In this document: one piece after another, positions 50,328-61,642 of the stretch
Numbering within the stretch: position 1 is the stretch's first letter
Layout of the letters: each line of letters begins with the position of its first letter
Assembly (NCBI GenBank): GCA_964019425.1
Contig: OZ025824.1
Coordinates: forward strand, 248,001 to 312,000
Length of the DNA: 64,000 bases
Source: Flectonema sp. DT1601
Taxonomy: Eukaryota; Euglenozoa; Diplonemea; Diplonemida; Diplonemidae
Reading direction: 5' to 3'
Program-made: the position numbers and the translations under genes
Notes under the pieces: model-generated
Database searches by the model: none
What the model was told of the DNA's origin: nothing
The model's input: only the letters and a program-made list of their open reading frames with translations

Positions 50328-50562
50328 GTCCGGTTTTCTCAGATTGTACCATGGAATCAACAACTTACTTACCATCCGAAAAAAAAAGAGAAAAGGGAAA
50401 AAAAATGCTTTTGCAATGTTTGTTATGAATATTCCCAAATTCTGTTGTTGTTGCTTTTTTGTTTGTGTTGATAAAGTTGTGAAATCTCACACAATTAGAA
50501 ATAGATGCAATCTGGTCGAGCTTCTGTCTGTAATCAACACAACCGCAGAAGATAACAATTTC
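50328..50562. repeat. 235-bp segment present in units 2-4, absent in unit 1
   Basis: In unit 1 the sequence passes directly from TTTGTTC to AACCAGTTT (near 44403). In units 2-4 this 235-bp block intervenes, with TTC at both joints, so a deletion in unit 1 or an insertion in the ancestor of the others is possible. No terminal repeats or coding region. Also at 56555-56789 and 62800-63034. Confidence 0.7.
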
Positions 50563-50576
50563 AACCAGTTTGACTT

Positions 50577-50924
50577 TTATTTAAAATGCAGTTGAGAGAT
50601 TGCATAATGTTTACTTTTGAAGTCAGGGAAGTCAAAACATCTGAGGAAGCCCACGAACGGTAACAACATATATACCACAATCGTGATCCTCTCACAGTTG
50701 AGAAGGGGACAACAGCAGTATCCTTTGGTTGAACAAAAACATGAGCGCTTTTCATTTACACGAGAGACGGCAAAATAACGCTGCAAGTTGCAGGAATCCG
50801 GCATCTCAGAAAAGCTTATTTTTAATGTATCTAAAACTTGGGAAACAATTGCGTTGATTTTTTTTTCTTTTTTGATTTGTGGGGGTACCACCACCAGACA
50901 ACAGCCATCATCCAACATCTTCAT
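50577..50924 (-). CDS. Candidate small gene D, unit 2
   Basis: 115 codons with ATG at 50924. Directly before it on the minus strand is TTTCCTTGTTTTTTAG then AAG and ATG, one of the best acceptor-to-start arrangements in the window. The product is Cys-rich in the middle (CFCSTKGYCCCPLLNC) with a hydrophobic stretch (IVVYMLLPFVGFL), no signal peptide and no known domain. The frame is intact in three units, but their DNA is nearly identical, so this is not independent evidence of selection. It could be a real small gene or a chance frame beside a genuine acceptor. Confidence 0.35.
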   Translation of the reverse strand: MKMLDDGCCLVVVPPQIKKEKKINAIVSQVLDTLKISFSEMPDSCNLQRYFAVSRVNEKRSCFCSTKGYCCCPLLNCERITIVVYMLLPFVGFLRCFDFPDFKSKHYAISQLHFK

Positions 50925-50987
50925 CTTCTAAAAAACAAGGAAATTTAAACCTCTTAACCCGCATTGCAACATCGGCTGTTGGGAGAG

Positions 50988-51089
50988 ATATTCGCGTTCA
51001 TCGAGATTGCCAAATGATGTGTTTTTGCTGAATAAAGTTCAGCATCGAGTACATGAATAAAAAACATGTATAATAACGATAACCGGATT
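50988..51089. repeat. Conserved intergenic element E, copy 3 (after A gene)
   Basis: Standard A-side form: core with TGCTGAATAAAGTTCAGCA, a perfect 7-bp hairpin (TGCTGAA/TTCAGCA), followed by TCGAGTACATG. Identical copies at 57215-57316 and 63460-63561. Confidence 0.65.
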
Positions 51090-52244
51090 CAAAGTAAATA
51101 AAAGAGAAAAATAAATAATAAAAAATAAGAAACCAAAAAAATGACAACAACAAACAACAAACAACAAAAAAAATAACTCAACAATCAACACCAGAAAACA
51201 ACACATCTCATAATAATACGATGTGTCAAGTAATCTAGATTTGTTTCTTATTAGTAGTTAGTTGCTGCTATCGATGATGATGATGATCGGTACTTGAAAA
51301 AGGCATGCCCCGCTACCTTCAACGAAAAGGTTGGTCTTCCTTTCGGATGTCATTTCTTTCGACAACGACTCAACACCAAAATAACCTTTTCCTGAAAACA
51401 AGCTTCGTGTCCAGAAGAGTTCCGTGAAAGGGAAGAAGATTTAGTGAACTCTTTGGTAGCATGCAGACTTTAACAGTCATAAAATGAAAAGAAATAAATA
51501 AACAAAACAAAATAAAAATGAAAACGAGGAATCACCAAAATAATTGTTCCAACAATGCCGATTCATTTGCTGCAGGTCAACTACCACCCCCCCACTACTA
51601 CTACTACTACTAACTGAAGAGTATTCAGCAAGTTTCGTGGTAGTCGACAAGCGCCAAGTGGATACAATTTTGAGAGCGATTTCTCCTCAATTTTATTTGC
51701 GTTGAGTGATTTGATTGCCCGAATACTAATGAACGTCTCGAGTTCCCTGAATTCCATTACGTGTGAAGAGAGACAATTCTGTTCCTATTCAAACCATTAC
51801 TTGACACACATACACACACAACACAAAACTCACACAAGAGTTGAGTTTCGACTCTCAAAAGACTCCCAAAAGTTTTGATTAAGATATAGAAGCACTTTCT
51901 CTTCAATCTCCAACACGGGGGTTGAAAGTTTTGACAGCATATAAACCTTGAAAAATACTCATGTTAAGTAAGTTAACAAAAGGTTCGTAAAAACTGAGAA
52001 GCGCGCGCCAGAAGATTTATAGCTTCATTTCAGAATGGCAGCTAAAATGTCCCAACACGGTGGGTGGGGTTACATAGAAATAAGCATCACTCGCACTGCA
52101 ACGTGAATTCAACAACACGAGGAACACGAGGATGCTGGTTGTTTGTCTTCCTTTTTTTTTCGGGGAAGGGTTTTTCGATGAGGCAAGCCATCAAGGAATA
52201 GAAGAATGCGGCAAAGGAAAATTGAAAGCCAAGCGAAAATATTC

Positions 52245-53033
52245 CTACTGAAAGGCCGCTTCATTAAGAGCACAGTTGTGGCATCCTCCGCCACACGGTG
52301 GAAAGCAAGGACCCTGGAACGTCTTCGGGCACCAGTTGTCAACACACTCTCCATTGATGACCTTGCATTGCTTGCGACTCGGGTTCTCGCACTTGTCAAG
52401 AGGAAAGTCAGAGCAGTTCACGCCATCTGCGGACATCGTTACGAACATCAACCTCACGTTCGAATCGACTTCAATTCTCTCCAGCTGGTTGTTTGCAAGC
52501 TGCTTTCTGAATGTCCTGAACTTGTGAGTTTCCTCACCCGCATCGCTGATGAACTTCGGACCGCACTGCGAAGGAGTCCAACCGTTGGTGATCAGGTAAT
52601 CCGAAAAATCCGAATTCAATCCAGCCTCACACCCGTTGCACTTGTAAAGGTTCACGTACACGTCACACTTCTGCACCTTCGGGTCATTCGTGCACCACAT
52701 TCTCAAAAACGAGTTCGCCGCAATGTTCCATGTCGGGATGTAAGCGGCGTTCCCCAACTGAGATTCAGGGAAGTCGAAGAATCTGGAACCAGCGGTTTCA
52801 GGGTCGATCCACCCAGGCATGTGGTTCCCTACGAACCCACCCCCAACAGAGAGCAATACCGCGCCGCTTGAGCTCACCGTCGCCGTGCTGCTCGCCGACT
52901 GCGGTGCGAAAAACGCGGTGAACGATTCTCCCTGTTTCATCTTATCTTCCAATATATTCTGCACGGCAGGCGAGTCTTGCTGGGCATGAGCAGAAACGAA
53001 CACGGAAGCGACAAAAGCTGCGATGGTCTTCAT
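52245..53033 (-). CDS. Secreted Cys-rich protein, type A, copy 2
   Basis: 262 residues; identical in translation to copy 3 and two residues different from copy 1 (Gln in APQSASS, Asp in DFSDYL). Signal peptide, 14 cysteines, AAFQ end. ATG at 53033. Confidence 0.92.
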   Translation of the reverse strand: MKTIAAFVASVFVSAHAQQDSPAVQNILEDKMKQGESFTAFFAPQSASSTATVSSSGAVLLSVGGGFVGNHMPGWIDPETAGSRFFDFPESQLGNAAYIPTWNIAANSFLRMWCTNDPKVQKCDVYVNLYKCNGCEAGLNSDFSDYLITNGWTPSQCGPKFISDAGEETHKFRTFRKQLANNQLERIEVDSNVRLMFVTMSADGVNCSDFPLDKCENPSRKQCKVINGECVDNWCPKTFQGPCFPPCGGGCHNCALNEAAFQ

Positions 53034-53994
53034 TTTAATTAGTGTTGTTGATGTTTTTTTATTTGTTTTAATCAAAAGCTTTGCAACAGGAAGGAAAAGT
53101 GGAACATAAAATTAATTTACAACATTTTAGTTTGGTTACTACTAAAAAACAACGTCAGAGCTCGAGCTCGACCAACCGTCTCCCTTATATCCCCCCCCCC
53201 CCTTCCAATAAACACAAACACATTCATTCATTCCTGTTATTACCCAACATTCTCATTTTTTTATATCAATCCTGTGTGGCAAAACACCAAGAAAAAAAAA
53301 ATAAATAAATAAATAATAACAGATAACAACAAGATCACAACACGTCCCCTGCGCCACGTTTCAGTGTGTGTTCTCATCCCGGCTATGCAGCCCACACTTT
53401 CCTTGTTCAGTTTTCTTTCTTTGTTTTGTTTTTTTTTTGTCGACAGCGTTGCCTTTCGACAAACAGCCGGTAAAAAGAAAAAAAACAACGAAAACCAAAT
53501 CACTGTTTCAACTGAGATGTCAAACCAAAGCACAACTAAATCCAAGCAACGTTAAGGTGTGTGTGTCGTGTAATTATTTTGGATCCCGTGAGAGCAAATC
53601 ACGGGTGGGAAAGGCAGGTTGCTAAGAATTAGTTGCGGCTTGACGATCTCGAGACCATTTAGGGGGGGAGAGGGAGGAGCAGAGCAGAGGAGGACCTGCG
53701 TCACAGGGGACAAGATTTAGAACAACCAATCGAGACGCCCTTCACGTTCCTCCTTTGCATAAAAAGGAGTTGGGGAGGAGAGGTAATTGTATTAGTTAGG
53801 AGACACATAAAAAACAAAAGTGAAGTGACACAATATACATAATAAACGTATTATCGTGATAACCTTACGGCGAAACCAGCGCAATTAATTAATCAACGTG
53901 GCTCGCACACGCCATCACACTTCCCTTGATGGGAGCGTTAAGAGCAAAAACAAACAAAACAAAAAAAACGGACGGACAGGGTTGGGGGAAAAGA

Positions 53995-54097
53995 ATATTC
54001 GCGTTCATCGAGATTTGCCAGATGCAGTGTTTGCCGAACAAAGCTCAGCATCGAGTACATTAACCTGAACAAACCCCGTATGGACGATAACCGGATT
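53995..54097. repeat. Conserved intergenic element E, copy 4 (after B gene)
   Basis: Same as copy 2 at 47750-47852. Confidence 0.6.
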
Positions 54098-54243
54098 GTG
54101 AAGACATGGATATATGTAATATAATATAAGAAAAAAACAACAACAACTTCTCATAAGCACGGAATGGCAACATCAAAATATCACCACTACTACACCAACA
54201 GGACGACACATCATGTAATCCAATCCGATGCTTGTTTAAGTTG

Positions 54244-54306
54244 TTGTCGTCGCCGTCGTCGTCGTTGTCGTTGTCGTTGATGACGATGACGATGACGATG
54301 ATCGAC
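54244..54306. repeat. Hexamer/trimer repeat, copy 2
   Basis: Shorter allele of the repeat after the type B gene; three hexamers fewer than copy 1, with the GTTTTC variant missing. Confidence 0.7.
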
Positions 54307-54577
54307 TCGAATAAAAGGCCAGCTCGCTCTGCTGCATTCAACAGAAAAGGTTGTTAGTCGTTGAGTCTTAAGACGGATTCTTTGCATTTGCATGAAAATA
54401 AATATTATTAGAGAGAAGAATCTATAAAAATTAAAAAAAAAACACAGAGATTAGGTTTCTCAGATATTCACATGACAACAGGTTTGCTTAAGTTCAAACT
54501 GCCGAATGAAAGAGTATTCAGGATTGGAAAGCACCTTCTCCTCAATCTCCGAAACGGGGAGGTTCAAATAAACCCTC

Positions 54578-55405
54578 CTACTGAAAGGCCGCCTCCTTGA
54601 GAGCACAGTTGTTGCATCCTCCCCTGCCGCACGGAGGAATGCAACCTGCTCCTCCTCCTCCTCCATTCTGACTTGGACCCTGAAACGTCTTCGGGCACCA
54701 GTCGTCAACACACTCTCCCTTCAGGACCTTGCATTGCTTGCGATCCGGGTGCTCGCACTTGTCAACCGGATGGTCAGAGCAGTTCACACCATCTGCGGAC
54801 ATCGATACGAACATCAACTTCACGTTCGAATCGATGTCAATTCTCTCCTGCTCGTTATTTGCAAGTTGCTTTCTGTAAGTCATGAACTTGTGTGATTCCT
54901 CACCCGCATCGCTGATGAACTTCGGACCGCACTGCGAAGGAGTCCAACCGTTGGTCACCAGGTAGTTCGAGAAATCCTCATTCAATCCAACCTCACATCC
55001 CGAGCACTTGTAAACGTTCACATACACGTCGCACTTCTGCACTGCCGGGTCATTCGTGCACCACATTTTCATAAACGAGTTCGCCGCAATGTTCCATGTC
55101 GGGATGTAAGCGGCGTTCCCCAACTGAGATTCAGGCACGTCGAAGAATCTGGAACCAGTGGTTGCAGTGTCAATCCACCCAGGCATGTGGTTCCCTACGA
55201 ACCCACCCCCAACAGGGAGCACTACCGGGGCTGCGCTCACCGTCGCCGTGCTGATCGTCGGCGCCGGTCCAAAAAGCATCGCAAACGAAACTCCTCCTTT
55301 CATCTTATCCTCTACGATGTGCTGCACGGCAGGCGAGTCTTGTTGTGGTTGGGCATGGGCCGCAACGAACACGGAAGCGACAAGGGCTGCTGCGATGGTC
55401 TTCAT
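54578..55405 (-). CDS. Secreted Cys-rich protein, type B, copy 2
   Basis: 275 residues, ATG at 55405. Differs from copies 1 and 3 by Asn for His in the last Cys cluster (GGCNNCALK). Otherwise as copy 1. Confidence 0.92.
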   Translation of the reverse strand: MKTIAAALVASVFVAAHAQPQQDSPAVQHIVEDKMKGGVSFAMLFGPAPTISTATVSAAPVVLPVGGGFVGNHMPGWIDTATTGSRFFDVPESQLGNAAYIPTWNIAANSFMKMWCTNDPAVQKCDVYVNVYKCSGCEVGLNEDFSNYLVTNGWTPSQCGPKFISDAGEESHKFMTYRKQLANNEQERIDIDSNVKLMFVSMSADGVNCSDHPVDKCEHPDRKQCKVLKGECVDDWCPKTFQGPSQNGGGGGAGCIPPCGRGGCNNCALKEAAFQ

Positions 55406-56803
55406 TTTAATTTGGGTTGGTTGTTGTTTTTATTTGTTTTAATCAAAAGCTTTGCAACAGGAAAGGGAATATAAACATAAAAGTTACAACAAGTTTAAGG
55501 TTATTAAAAAAAACAACGACAGAGCTCGAACTCAACCAACCCTCTCTCCCTCCCCTCCCCTTCCAATAAACACAACACATTCTTGTGTTACGCGACTCCA
55601 TTTTTCTCTCTCTGTCTTTCACCTCATCCTGTTGTACATCCGCAGATCCCTCTGTTGAAAAATGAATGTTGTTATGGAAACCAAAATATTTACATTTTAC
55701 CAAATGCAAAGAAATTCTCTACACCACTCAGGCAACACGCATCTATTTTAGTGAGTTAATTGCAAGCAGTTAATGATGTGCTCCCGAGGCAGAGAATTCA
55801 AAAACAGGGGAAGGGGGAAAAGAAATCAACTAGGAAAGACAACCTTCACTCGGTACAAGAATTAACAAGGAAGGCTACTTAGTTAACGTGAAGGGAGATT
55901 AAGAATGAAATGTTGTTTTTTTTTAAAGAGAGGAAGTTAAAATCAATGATCATGATTTTGTTTGCAAGTAAAGAAAATATTTAATTGTTAAAGTTGAGCT
56001 TTTGTTTTCAGCTACTGAAAACGAATGATTGTTACTGAACTATTCCCAAATACCTACACCTACCCCCTCCCTTTGTTGTTTTATTTTTCTCCCCTAGCTT
56101 CCAATGCACAACCCAATCAAAAAAACCTCAAGCCAAGAGCCAACTCGTCCGTGAATAATCAAGGAGTCGTTGCTTTCCATAAAGGTTTTTTAATCTCTTG
56201 CTGGTAGTGCACGCAATAAGGGAAAAAAAAAAAAAACTGAAAGGGAAAGGAAGGGCAGGGAAAGAAAAGAAATCGAAAAGAAAAGAAAAGAAAAGGAGTC
56301 GAAAAGAATAATGAAGGGCAAACTAATTTTCTCAATATTGCCTGCAATGTTTGCTTTGCATAACTAAGAAGACAAGATTAAACCAAATGCTCTTCACAAA
56401 AAAAAAAAAAAAAGGATTTGTTGGTTGGTTAGTTTTGTGAGACCACTTCATTGGCAAGAAGAGAGGCTTTATTTTGTCCTTCAATCTCTAGTGCCTTTTC
56501 TACAGTACATAAATATAAATTTTAGTGGTTTTGAAATACAATTTCTTTTTGTTCGTCCGGTTTTCTCAGATTGTACCATGGAATCAACAACTTACTTACC
56601 ATCCGAAAAAAAAAGAGAAAAGGGAAAAAAAATGCTTTTGCAATGTTTGTTATGAATATTCCCAAATTCTGTTGTTGTTGCTTTTTTGTTTGTGTTGATA
56701 AAGTTGTGAAATCTCACACAATTAGAAATAGATGCAATCTGGTCGAGCTTCTGTCTGTAATCAACACAACCGCAGAAGATAACAATTTCAACCAGTTTGA
56801 CTT

Positions 56804-57151
56804 TTATTTAAAATGCAGTTGAGAGATTGCATAATGTTTACTTTTGAAGTCAGGGAAGTCAAAACATCTGAGGAAGCCCACGAACGGTAACAACATATAT
56901 ACCACAATCGTGATCCTCTCACAGTTGAGAAGGGGACAACAGCAGTATCCTTTGGTTGAACAAAAACATGAGCGCTTTTCATTTACACGAGAGACGGCAA
57001 AATAACGCTGCAAGTTGCAGGAATCCGGCATCTCAGAAAAGCTTATTTTTAATGTATCTAAAACTTGGGAAACAATTGCGTTGATTTTTTTTTCTTTTTT
57101 GATTTGTGGGGGTACCACCACCAGACAACAGCCATCATCCAACATCTTCAT
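56804..57151 (-). CDS. Candidate small gene D, unit 3
   Basis: Same 115-codon frame, start context and acceptor as the copy at 50577-50924. Confidence 0.35.
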   Translation of the reverse strand: MKMLDDGCCLVVVPPQIKKEKKINAIVSQVLDTLKISFSEMPDSCNLQRYFAVSRVNEKRSCFCSTKGYCCCPLLNCERITIVVYMLLPFVGFLRCFDFPDFKSKHYAISQLHFK

Positions 57152-57214
57152 CTTCTAAAAAACAAGGAAATTTAAACCTCTTAACCCGCATTGCAACATC
57201 GGCTGTTGGGAGAG

Positions 57215-57316
57215 ATATTCGCGTTCATCGAGATTGCCAAATGATGTGTTTTTGCTGAATAAAGTTCAGCATCGAGTACATGAATAAAAAACATGTATAA
57301 TAACGATAACCGGATT
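57215..57316. repeat. Conserved intergenic element E, copy 5 (after A gene)
   Basis: Same as copy 3 at 50988-51089. Confidence 0.6.
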
Positions 57317-58471
57317 CAAAGTAAATAAAAGAGAAAAATAAATAATAAAAAATAAGAAACCAAAAAAATGACAACAACAAACAACAAACAACAAAAAAAA
57401 TAACTCAACAATCAACACCAGAAAACAACACATCTCATAATAATACGATGTGTCAAGTAATCTAGATTTGTTTCTTATTAGTAGTTAGTTGCTGCTATCG
57501 ATGATGATGATGATCGGTACTTGAAAAAGGCATGCCCCGCTACCTTCAACGAAAAGGTTGGTCTTCCTTTCGGATGTCATTTCTTTCGACAACGACTCAA
57601 CACCAAAATAACCTTTTCCTGAAAACAAGCTTCGTGTCCAGAAGAGTTCCGTGAAAGGGAAGAAGATTTAGTGAACTCTTTGGTAGCATGCAGACTTTAA
57701 CAGTCATAAAATGAAAAGAAATAAATAAACAAAACAAAATAAAAATGAAAACGAGGAATCACCAAAATAATTGTTCCAACAATGCCGATTCATTTGCTGC
57801 AGGTCAACTACCACCCCCCCACTACTACTACTACTACTAACTGAAGAGTATTCAGCAAGTTTCGTGGTAGTCGACAAGCGCCAAGTGGATACAATTTTGA
57901 GAGCGATTTCTCCTCAATTTTATTTGCGTTGAGTGATTTGATTGCCCGAATACTAATGAACGTCTCGAGTTCCCTGAATTCCATTACGTGTGAAGAGAGA
58001 CAATTCTGTTCCTATTCAAACCATTACTTGACACACATACACACACAACACAAAACTCACACAAGAGTTGAGTTTCGACTCTCAAAAGACTCCCAAAAGT
58101 TTTGATTAAGATATAGAAGCACTTTCTCTTCAATCTCCAACACGGGGGTTGAAAGTTTTGACAGCATATAAACCTTGAAAAATACTCATGTTAAGTAAGT
58201 TAACAAAAGGTTCGTAAAAACTGAGAAGCGCGCGCCAGAAGATTTATAGCTTCATTTCAGAATGGCAGCTAAAATGTCCCAACACGGTGGGTGGGGTTAC
58301 ATAGAAATAAGCATCACTCGCACTGCAACGTGAATTCAACAACACGAGGAACACGAGGATGCTGGTTGTTTGTCTTCCTTTTTTTTTCGGGGAAGGGTTT
58401 TTCGATGAGGCAAGCCATCAAGGAATAGAAGAATGCGGCAAAGGAAAATTGAAAGCCAAGCGAAAATATTC

Positions 58472-59260
58472 CTACTGAAAGGCCGCTTCATTAAGAGCAC
58501 AGTTGTGGCATCCTCCGCCACACGGTGGAAAGCAAGGACCCTGGAACGTCTTCGGGCACCAGTTGTCAACACACTCTCCATTGATGACCTTGCATTGCTT
58601 GCGACTCGGGTTCTCGCACTTGTCAAGAGGAAAGTCAGAGCAGTTCACGCCATCTGCGGACATCGTTACGAACATCAACCTCACGTTCGAATCGACTTCA
58701 ATTCTCTCCAGCTGGTTGTTTGCAAGCTGCTTTCTGAATGTCCTGAACTTGTGAGTTTCCTCACCCGCATCGCTGATGAACTTCGGACCGCACTGCGAAG
58801 GAGTCCAACCGTTGGTGATCAGGTAATCCGAAAAATCCGAATTCAATCCAGCCTCACACCCGTTGCACTTGTAAAGGTTCACGTACACGTCACACTTCTG
58901 CACCTTCGGGTCATTCGTGCACCACATTCTCAAAAACGAGTTCGCCGCAATGTTCCATGTCGGGATGTAAGCGGCGTTCCCCAACTGAGATTCAGGGAAG
59001 TCGAAGAATCTGGAACCAGCGGTTTCAGGGTCGATCCACCCAGGCATGTGGTTCCCTACGAACCCACCCCCAACAGAGAGCAATACCGCGCCGCTTGAGC
59101 TCACCGTCGCCGTGCTGCTCGCCGACTGCGGTGCGAAAAACGCGGTGAACGATTCTCCCTGTTTCATCTTATCTTCCAATATATTCTGCACGGCAGGCGA
59201 GTCTTGCTGGGCATGAGCAGAAACGAACACGGAAGCGACAAAAGCTGCGATGGTCTTCAT
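58472..59260 (-). CDS. Secreted Cys-rich protein, type A, copy 3
   Basis: 262 residues, same translation as copy 2, ATG at 59260. The coding DNA appears identical to copy 2. Confidence 0.92.
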   Translation of the reverse strand: MKTIAAFVASVFVSAHAQQDSPAVQNILEDKMKQGESFTAFFAPQSASSTATVSSSGAVLLSVGGGFVGNHMPGWIDPETAGSRFFDFPESQLGNAAYIPTWNIAANSFLRMWCTNDPKVQKCDVYVNLYKCNGCEAGLNSDFSDYLITNGWTPSQCGPKFISDAGEETHKFRTFRKQLANNQLERIEVDSNVRLMFVTMSADGVNCSDFPLDKCENPSRKQCKVINGECVDNWCPKTFQGPCFPPCGGGCHNCALNEAAFQ

Positions 59261-60229
59261 TTTAATTAGTGTTGTTGATGTTTTTTTATTTGTTTTAATC
59301 AAAAGCTTTGCAACAGGAAGGAAAAGTGGAACATAAAATTAATTTACAACATTTTAGTTTGGTTACTACTAAAAAACAACGTCAGAGCTCGAGCTCGACC
59401 AACCGTCTCCCTTATATCCCCCCCCCTTCCAATAAACACAAACACATTCATTCATTCCTGTTATTACCCAACATTCTCATTTTTTTATATCAATCCTGTG
59501 TGGCAAAACACCAAGAAAAAAAAAATAAATAAATAAATAATAACAGATAACAACAAGATCACAACACGTCCCCTGCGCCACGTTTCAGTGTGTGTTCTCA
59601 TCCCGGCTATGCAGCCCACACTTTCCTTGTTCAGTTTTCTTTCTTTGTTTTGTTTTTTTTTTGTCGACAGCGTTGCCTTTCGACAAACAGCCGGTAAAAA
59701 GAAAAAAAACAACGAAAACCAAATCACTGTTTCAACTGAGATGTCAAACCAAAGCACAACTAAATCCAAGCAACGTTAAGGTGTGTGTGTCGTGTAATTA
59801 TTTTGGATCCCGTGAGAGCAAATCACGGGATAGGAAAGGCAGGTTGCTAAGAATTAGTTGCGGCTTGACGATCTCGAGACCATTTAGGGGGGGAGAGGGA
59901 GGAGCAGAGCAGAGGAGGACCTGCGTCACAGGGGACAAGATTTAGAACAACCAATCGAGACGCCCTTCACGTTCCTCCTTTGCATAAAAAGGAGTTGGGG
60001 AGGAGAGGTAATTGTATTAGTTAGGAGACACATAAAAAACAAAAGTGAAGTGACACAATATACATAATAAACGTATTATCGTGATAACCTTACGGCGAAA
60101 CCAGCGCAATTAATTAATCAACGTGGCTCGCACACGCCATCACACTTCCCTTGATGGGAGCGTTAAGAGCAAAAACAAACAAAACAAAAAAAACGGACGG
60201 ACAGGGTTGGGGGAAAAGAATATTCGCGT

Positions 60230-60332
60230 TCATCGAGATTTGCCAGATGCAGTGTTTGCCGAACAAAGCTCAGCATCGAGTACATTAACCTGAACAAACC
60301 CCGTATGGACGATAACCGGATTGTGAAGATAT
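60230..60332. repeat. Conserved intergenic element E, copy 6 (after B gene)
   Basis: Same as copy 2 at 47750-47852. Confidence 0.6.
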
Positions 60333-60467
60333 GGATATATGTAATATAATATAAGAAAAAAACAACAACAACTTCTCATAAGCACGGAATGGCAACATCA
60401 AAATATCACCACTACTCCACCAACAGGACGACACATCATGTAATCCAATCCGATGCTTGTTTAAGTT

Positions 60468-60543
60468 GTTGTCGTCCCCGTCGTCGTCGTTGTCGTTGTC
60501 GTTGTCGTTGATGACGATGACGATGACGATGACGATGATCGAC
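60468..60543. repeat. Hexamer/trimer repeat, copy 3
   Basis: Carries CCCCG instead of CGCCG in the first block and one extra GATGAC unit. Confidence 0.7.
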
Positions 60544-60814
60544 TCGAATAAAAGGCCAGCTCGCTCTGCTGCATTCAACAGAAAAGGTTGTTAGTCGTTG
60601 AGTCTTAAGACGGATTCTTTGCATTTGCATGAAAATAAATATTATTAGAGAGAAGAATCTATAAAAATTAAAAAAAAAACACAGAGATTAGGTTTCTCAG
60701 ATATTCACATGACAACAGGTTTGCTTAAGTTCAAACTGCCGAATGAAAGAGTATTCAGGATTGGAAAGCACCTTCTCCTCAATCTCCGAAACGGGGAGGT
60801 TCAAATAAACCCTC

Positions 60815-61642
60815 CTACTGAAAGGCCGCCTCCTTGAGAGCACAGTTGTGGCATCCTCCCCTGCCGCACGGAGGAATGCAACCTGCTCCTCCTCCTCCTC
60901 CATTCTGACTTGGACCCTGAAACGTCTTCGGGCACCAGTCGTCAACACACTCTCCCTTCAGGACCTTGCATTGCTTGCGATCCGGGTGCTCGCACTTGTC
61001 AACCGGATGGTCAGAGCAGTTCACACCATCTGCGGACATCGATACGAACATCAACCTCACGTTCGAATCGATGTCAATTCTCTCCTGCTCGTTATTTGCA
61101 AGTTGCTTTCTGTAAGTCATGAACTTGTGTGATTCCTCACCCGCATCGCTGATGAACTTCGGACCGCACTGCGAAGGAGTCCAACCGTTGGTCACCAGGT
61201 AGTTCGAGAAATCCTCGTTCAATCCAACCTCACATCCCGAGCACTTGTAAACGTTCACATACACGTCGCACTTCTGCACTGCCGGGTCATTCGTGCACCA
61301 CATTTTCATAAACGAGTTCGCCGCAATGTTCCATGTCGGGATGTAAGCGGCGTTCCCCAACTGAGATTCAGGCACGTCGAAGAATCTGGAACCAGTGGTT
61401 GCAGTGTCAATCCACCCAGGCATGTGGTTCCCTACGAACCCACCCCCAACAGGGAGCACTACCGGGGCTGCGCTCACCGTCGCCGTGCTGATCGTCGGCG
61501 CCGGTCCAAAAAGCATCGCAAACGAAACTCCTCCTTTCATCTTATCCTCTACGATGTGCTGCACGGCAGGCGAGTCTTGTTGTGGTTGGGCATGGGCCGC
61601 AACGAACACGGAAGCGACAAGGGCTGCTGCGATGGTCTTCAT
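60815..61642 (-). CDS. Secreted Cys-rich protein, type B, copy 3
   Basis: 275 residues, ATG at 61642. Differs from copy 1 by Arg for Lys in DSNVRLM, which restores the residue found in types A and C. Confidence 0.92.
   Translation of the reverse strand: MKTIAAALVASVFVAAHAQPQQDSPAVQHIVEDKMKGGVSFAMLFGPAPTISTATVSAAPVVLPVGGGFVGNHMPGWIDTATTGSRFFDVPESQLGNAAYIPTWNIAANSFMKMWCTNDPAVQKCDVYVNVYKCSGCEVGLNEDFSNYLVTNGWTPSQCGPKFISDAGEESHKFMTYRKQLANNEQERIDIDSNVRLMFVSMSADGVNCSDHPVDKCEHPDRKQCKVLKGECVDDWCPKTFQGPSQNGGGGGAGCIPPCGRGGCHNCALKEAAFQ

Larger units (their letters stand above)
49602..55828 (-). repeat. Tandem array 2, unit 2 (6227 bp)
   Basis: Complete unit measured from ACTAGG to ACTAGG. Minus-strand order, read upstream to downstream: type B gene, type A gene, candidate gene D. 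Each of the A and B genes is followed by a copy of element E. Almost identical to unit 3 by eye; the differences I see are mostly short repeat-length changes, plus a few substitutions. Confidence 0.95.
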
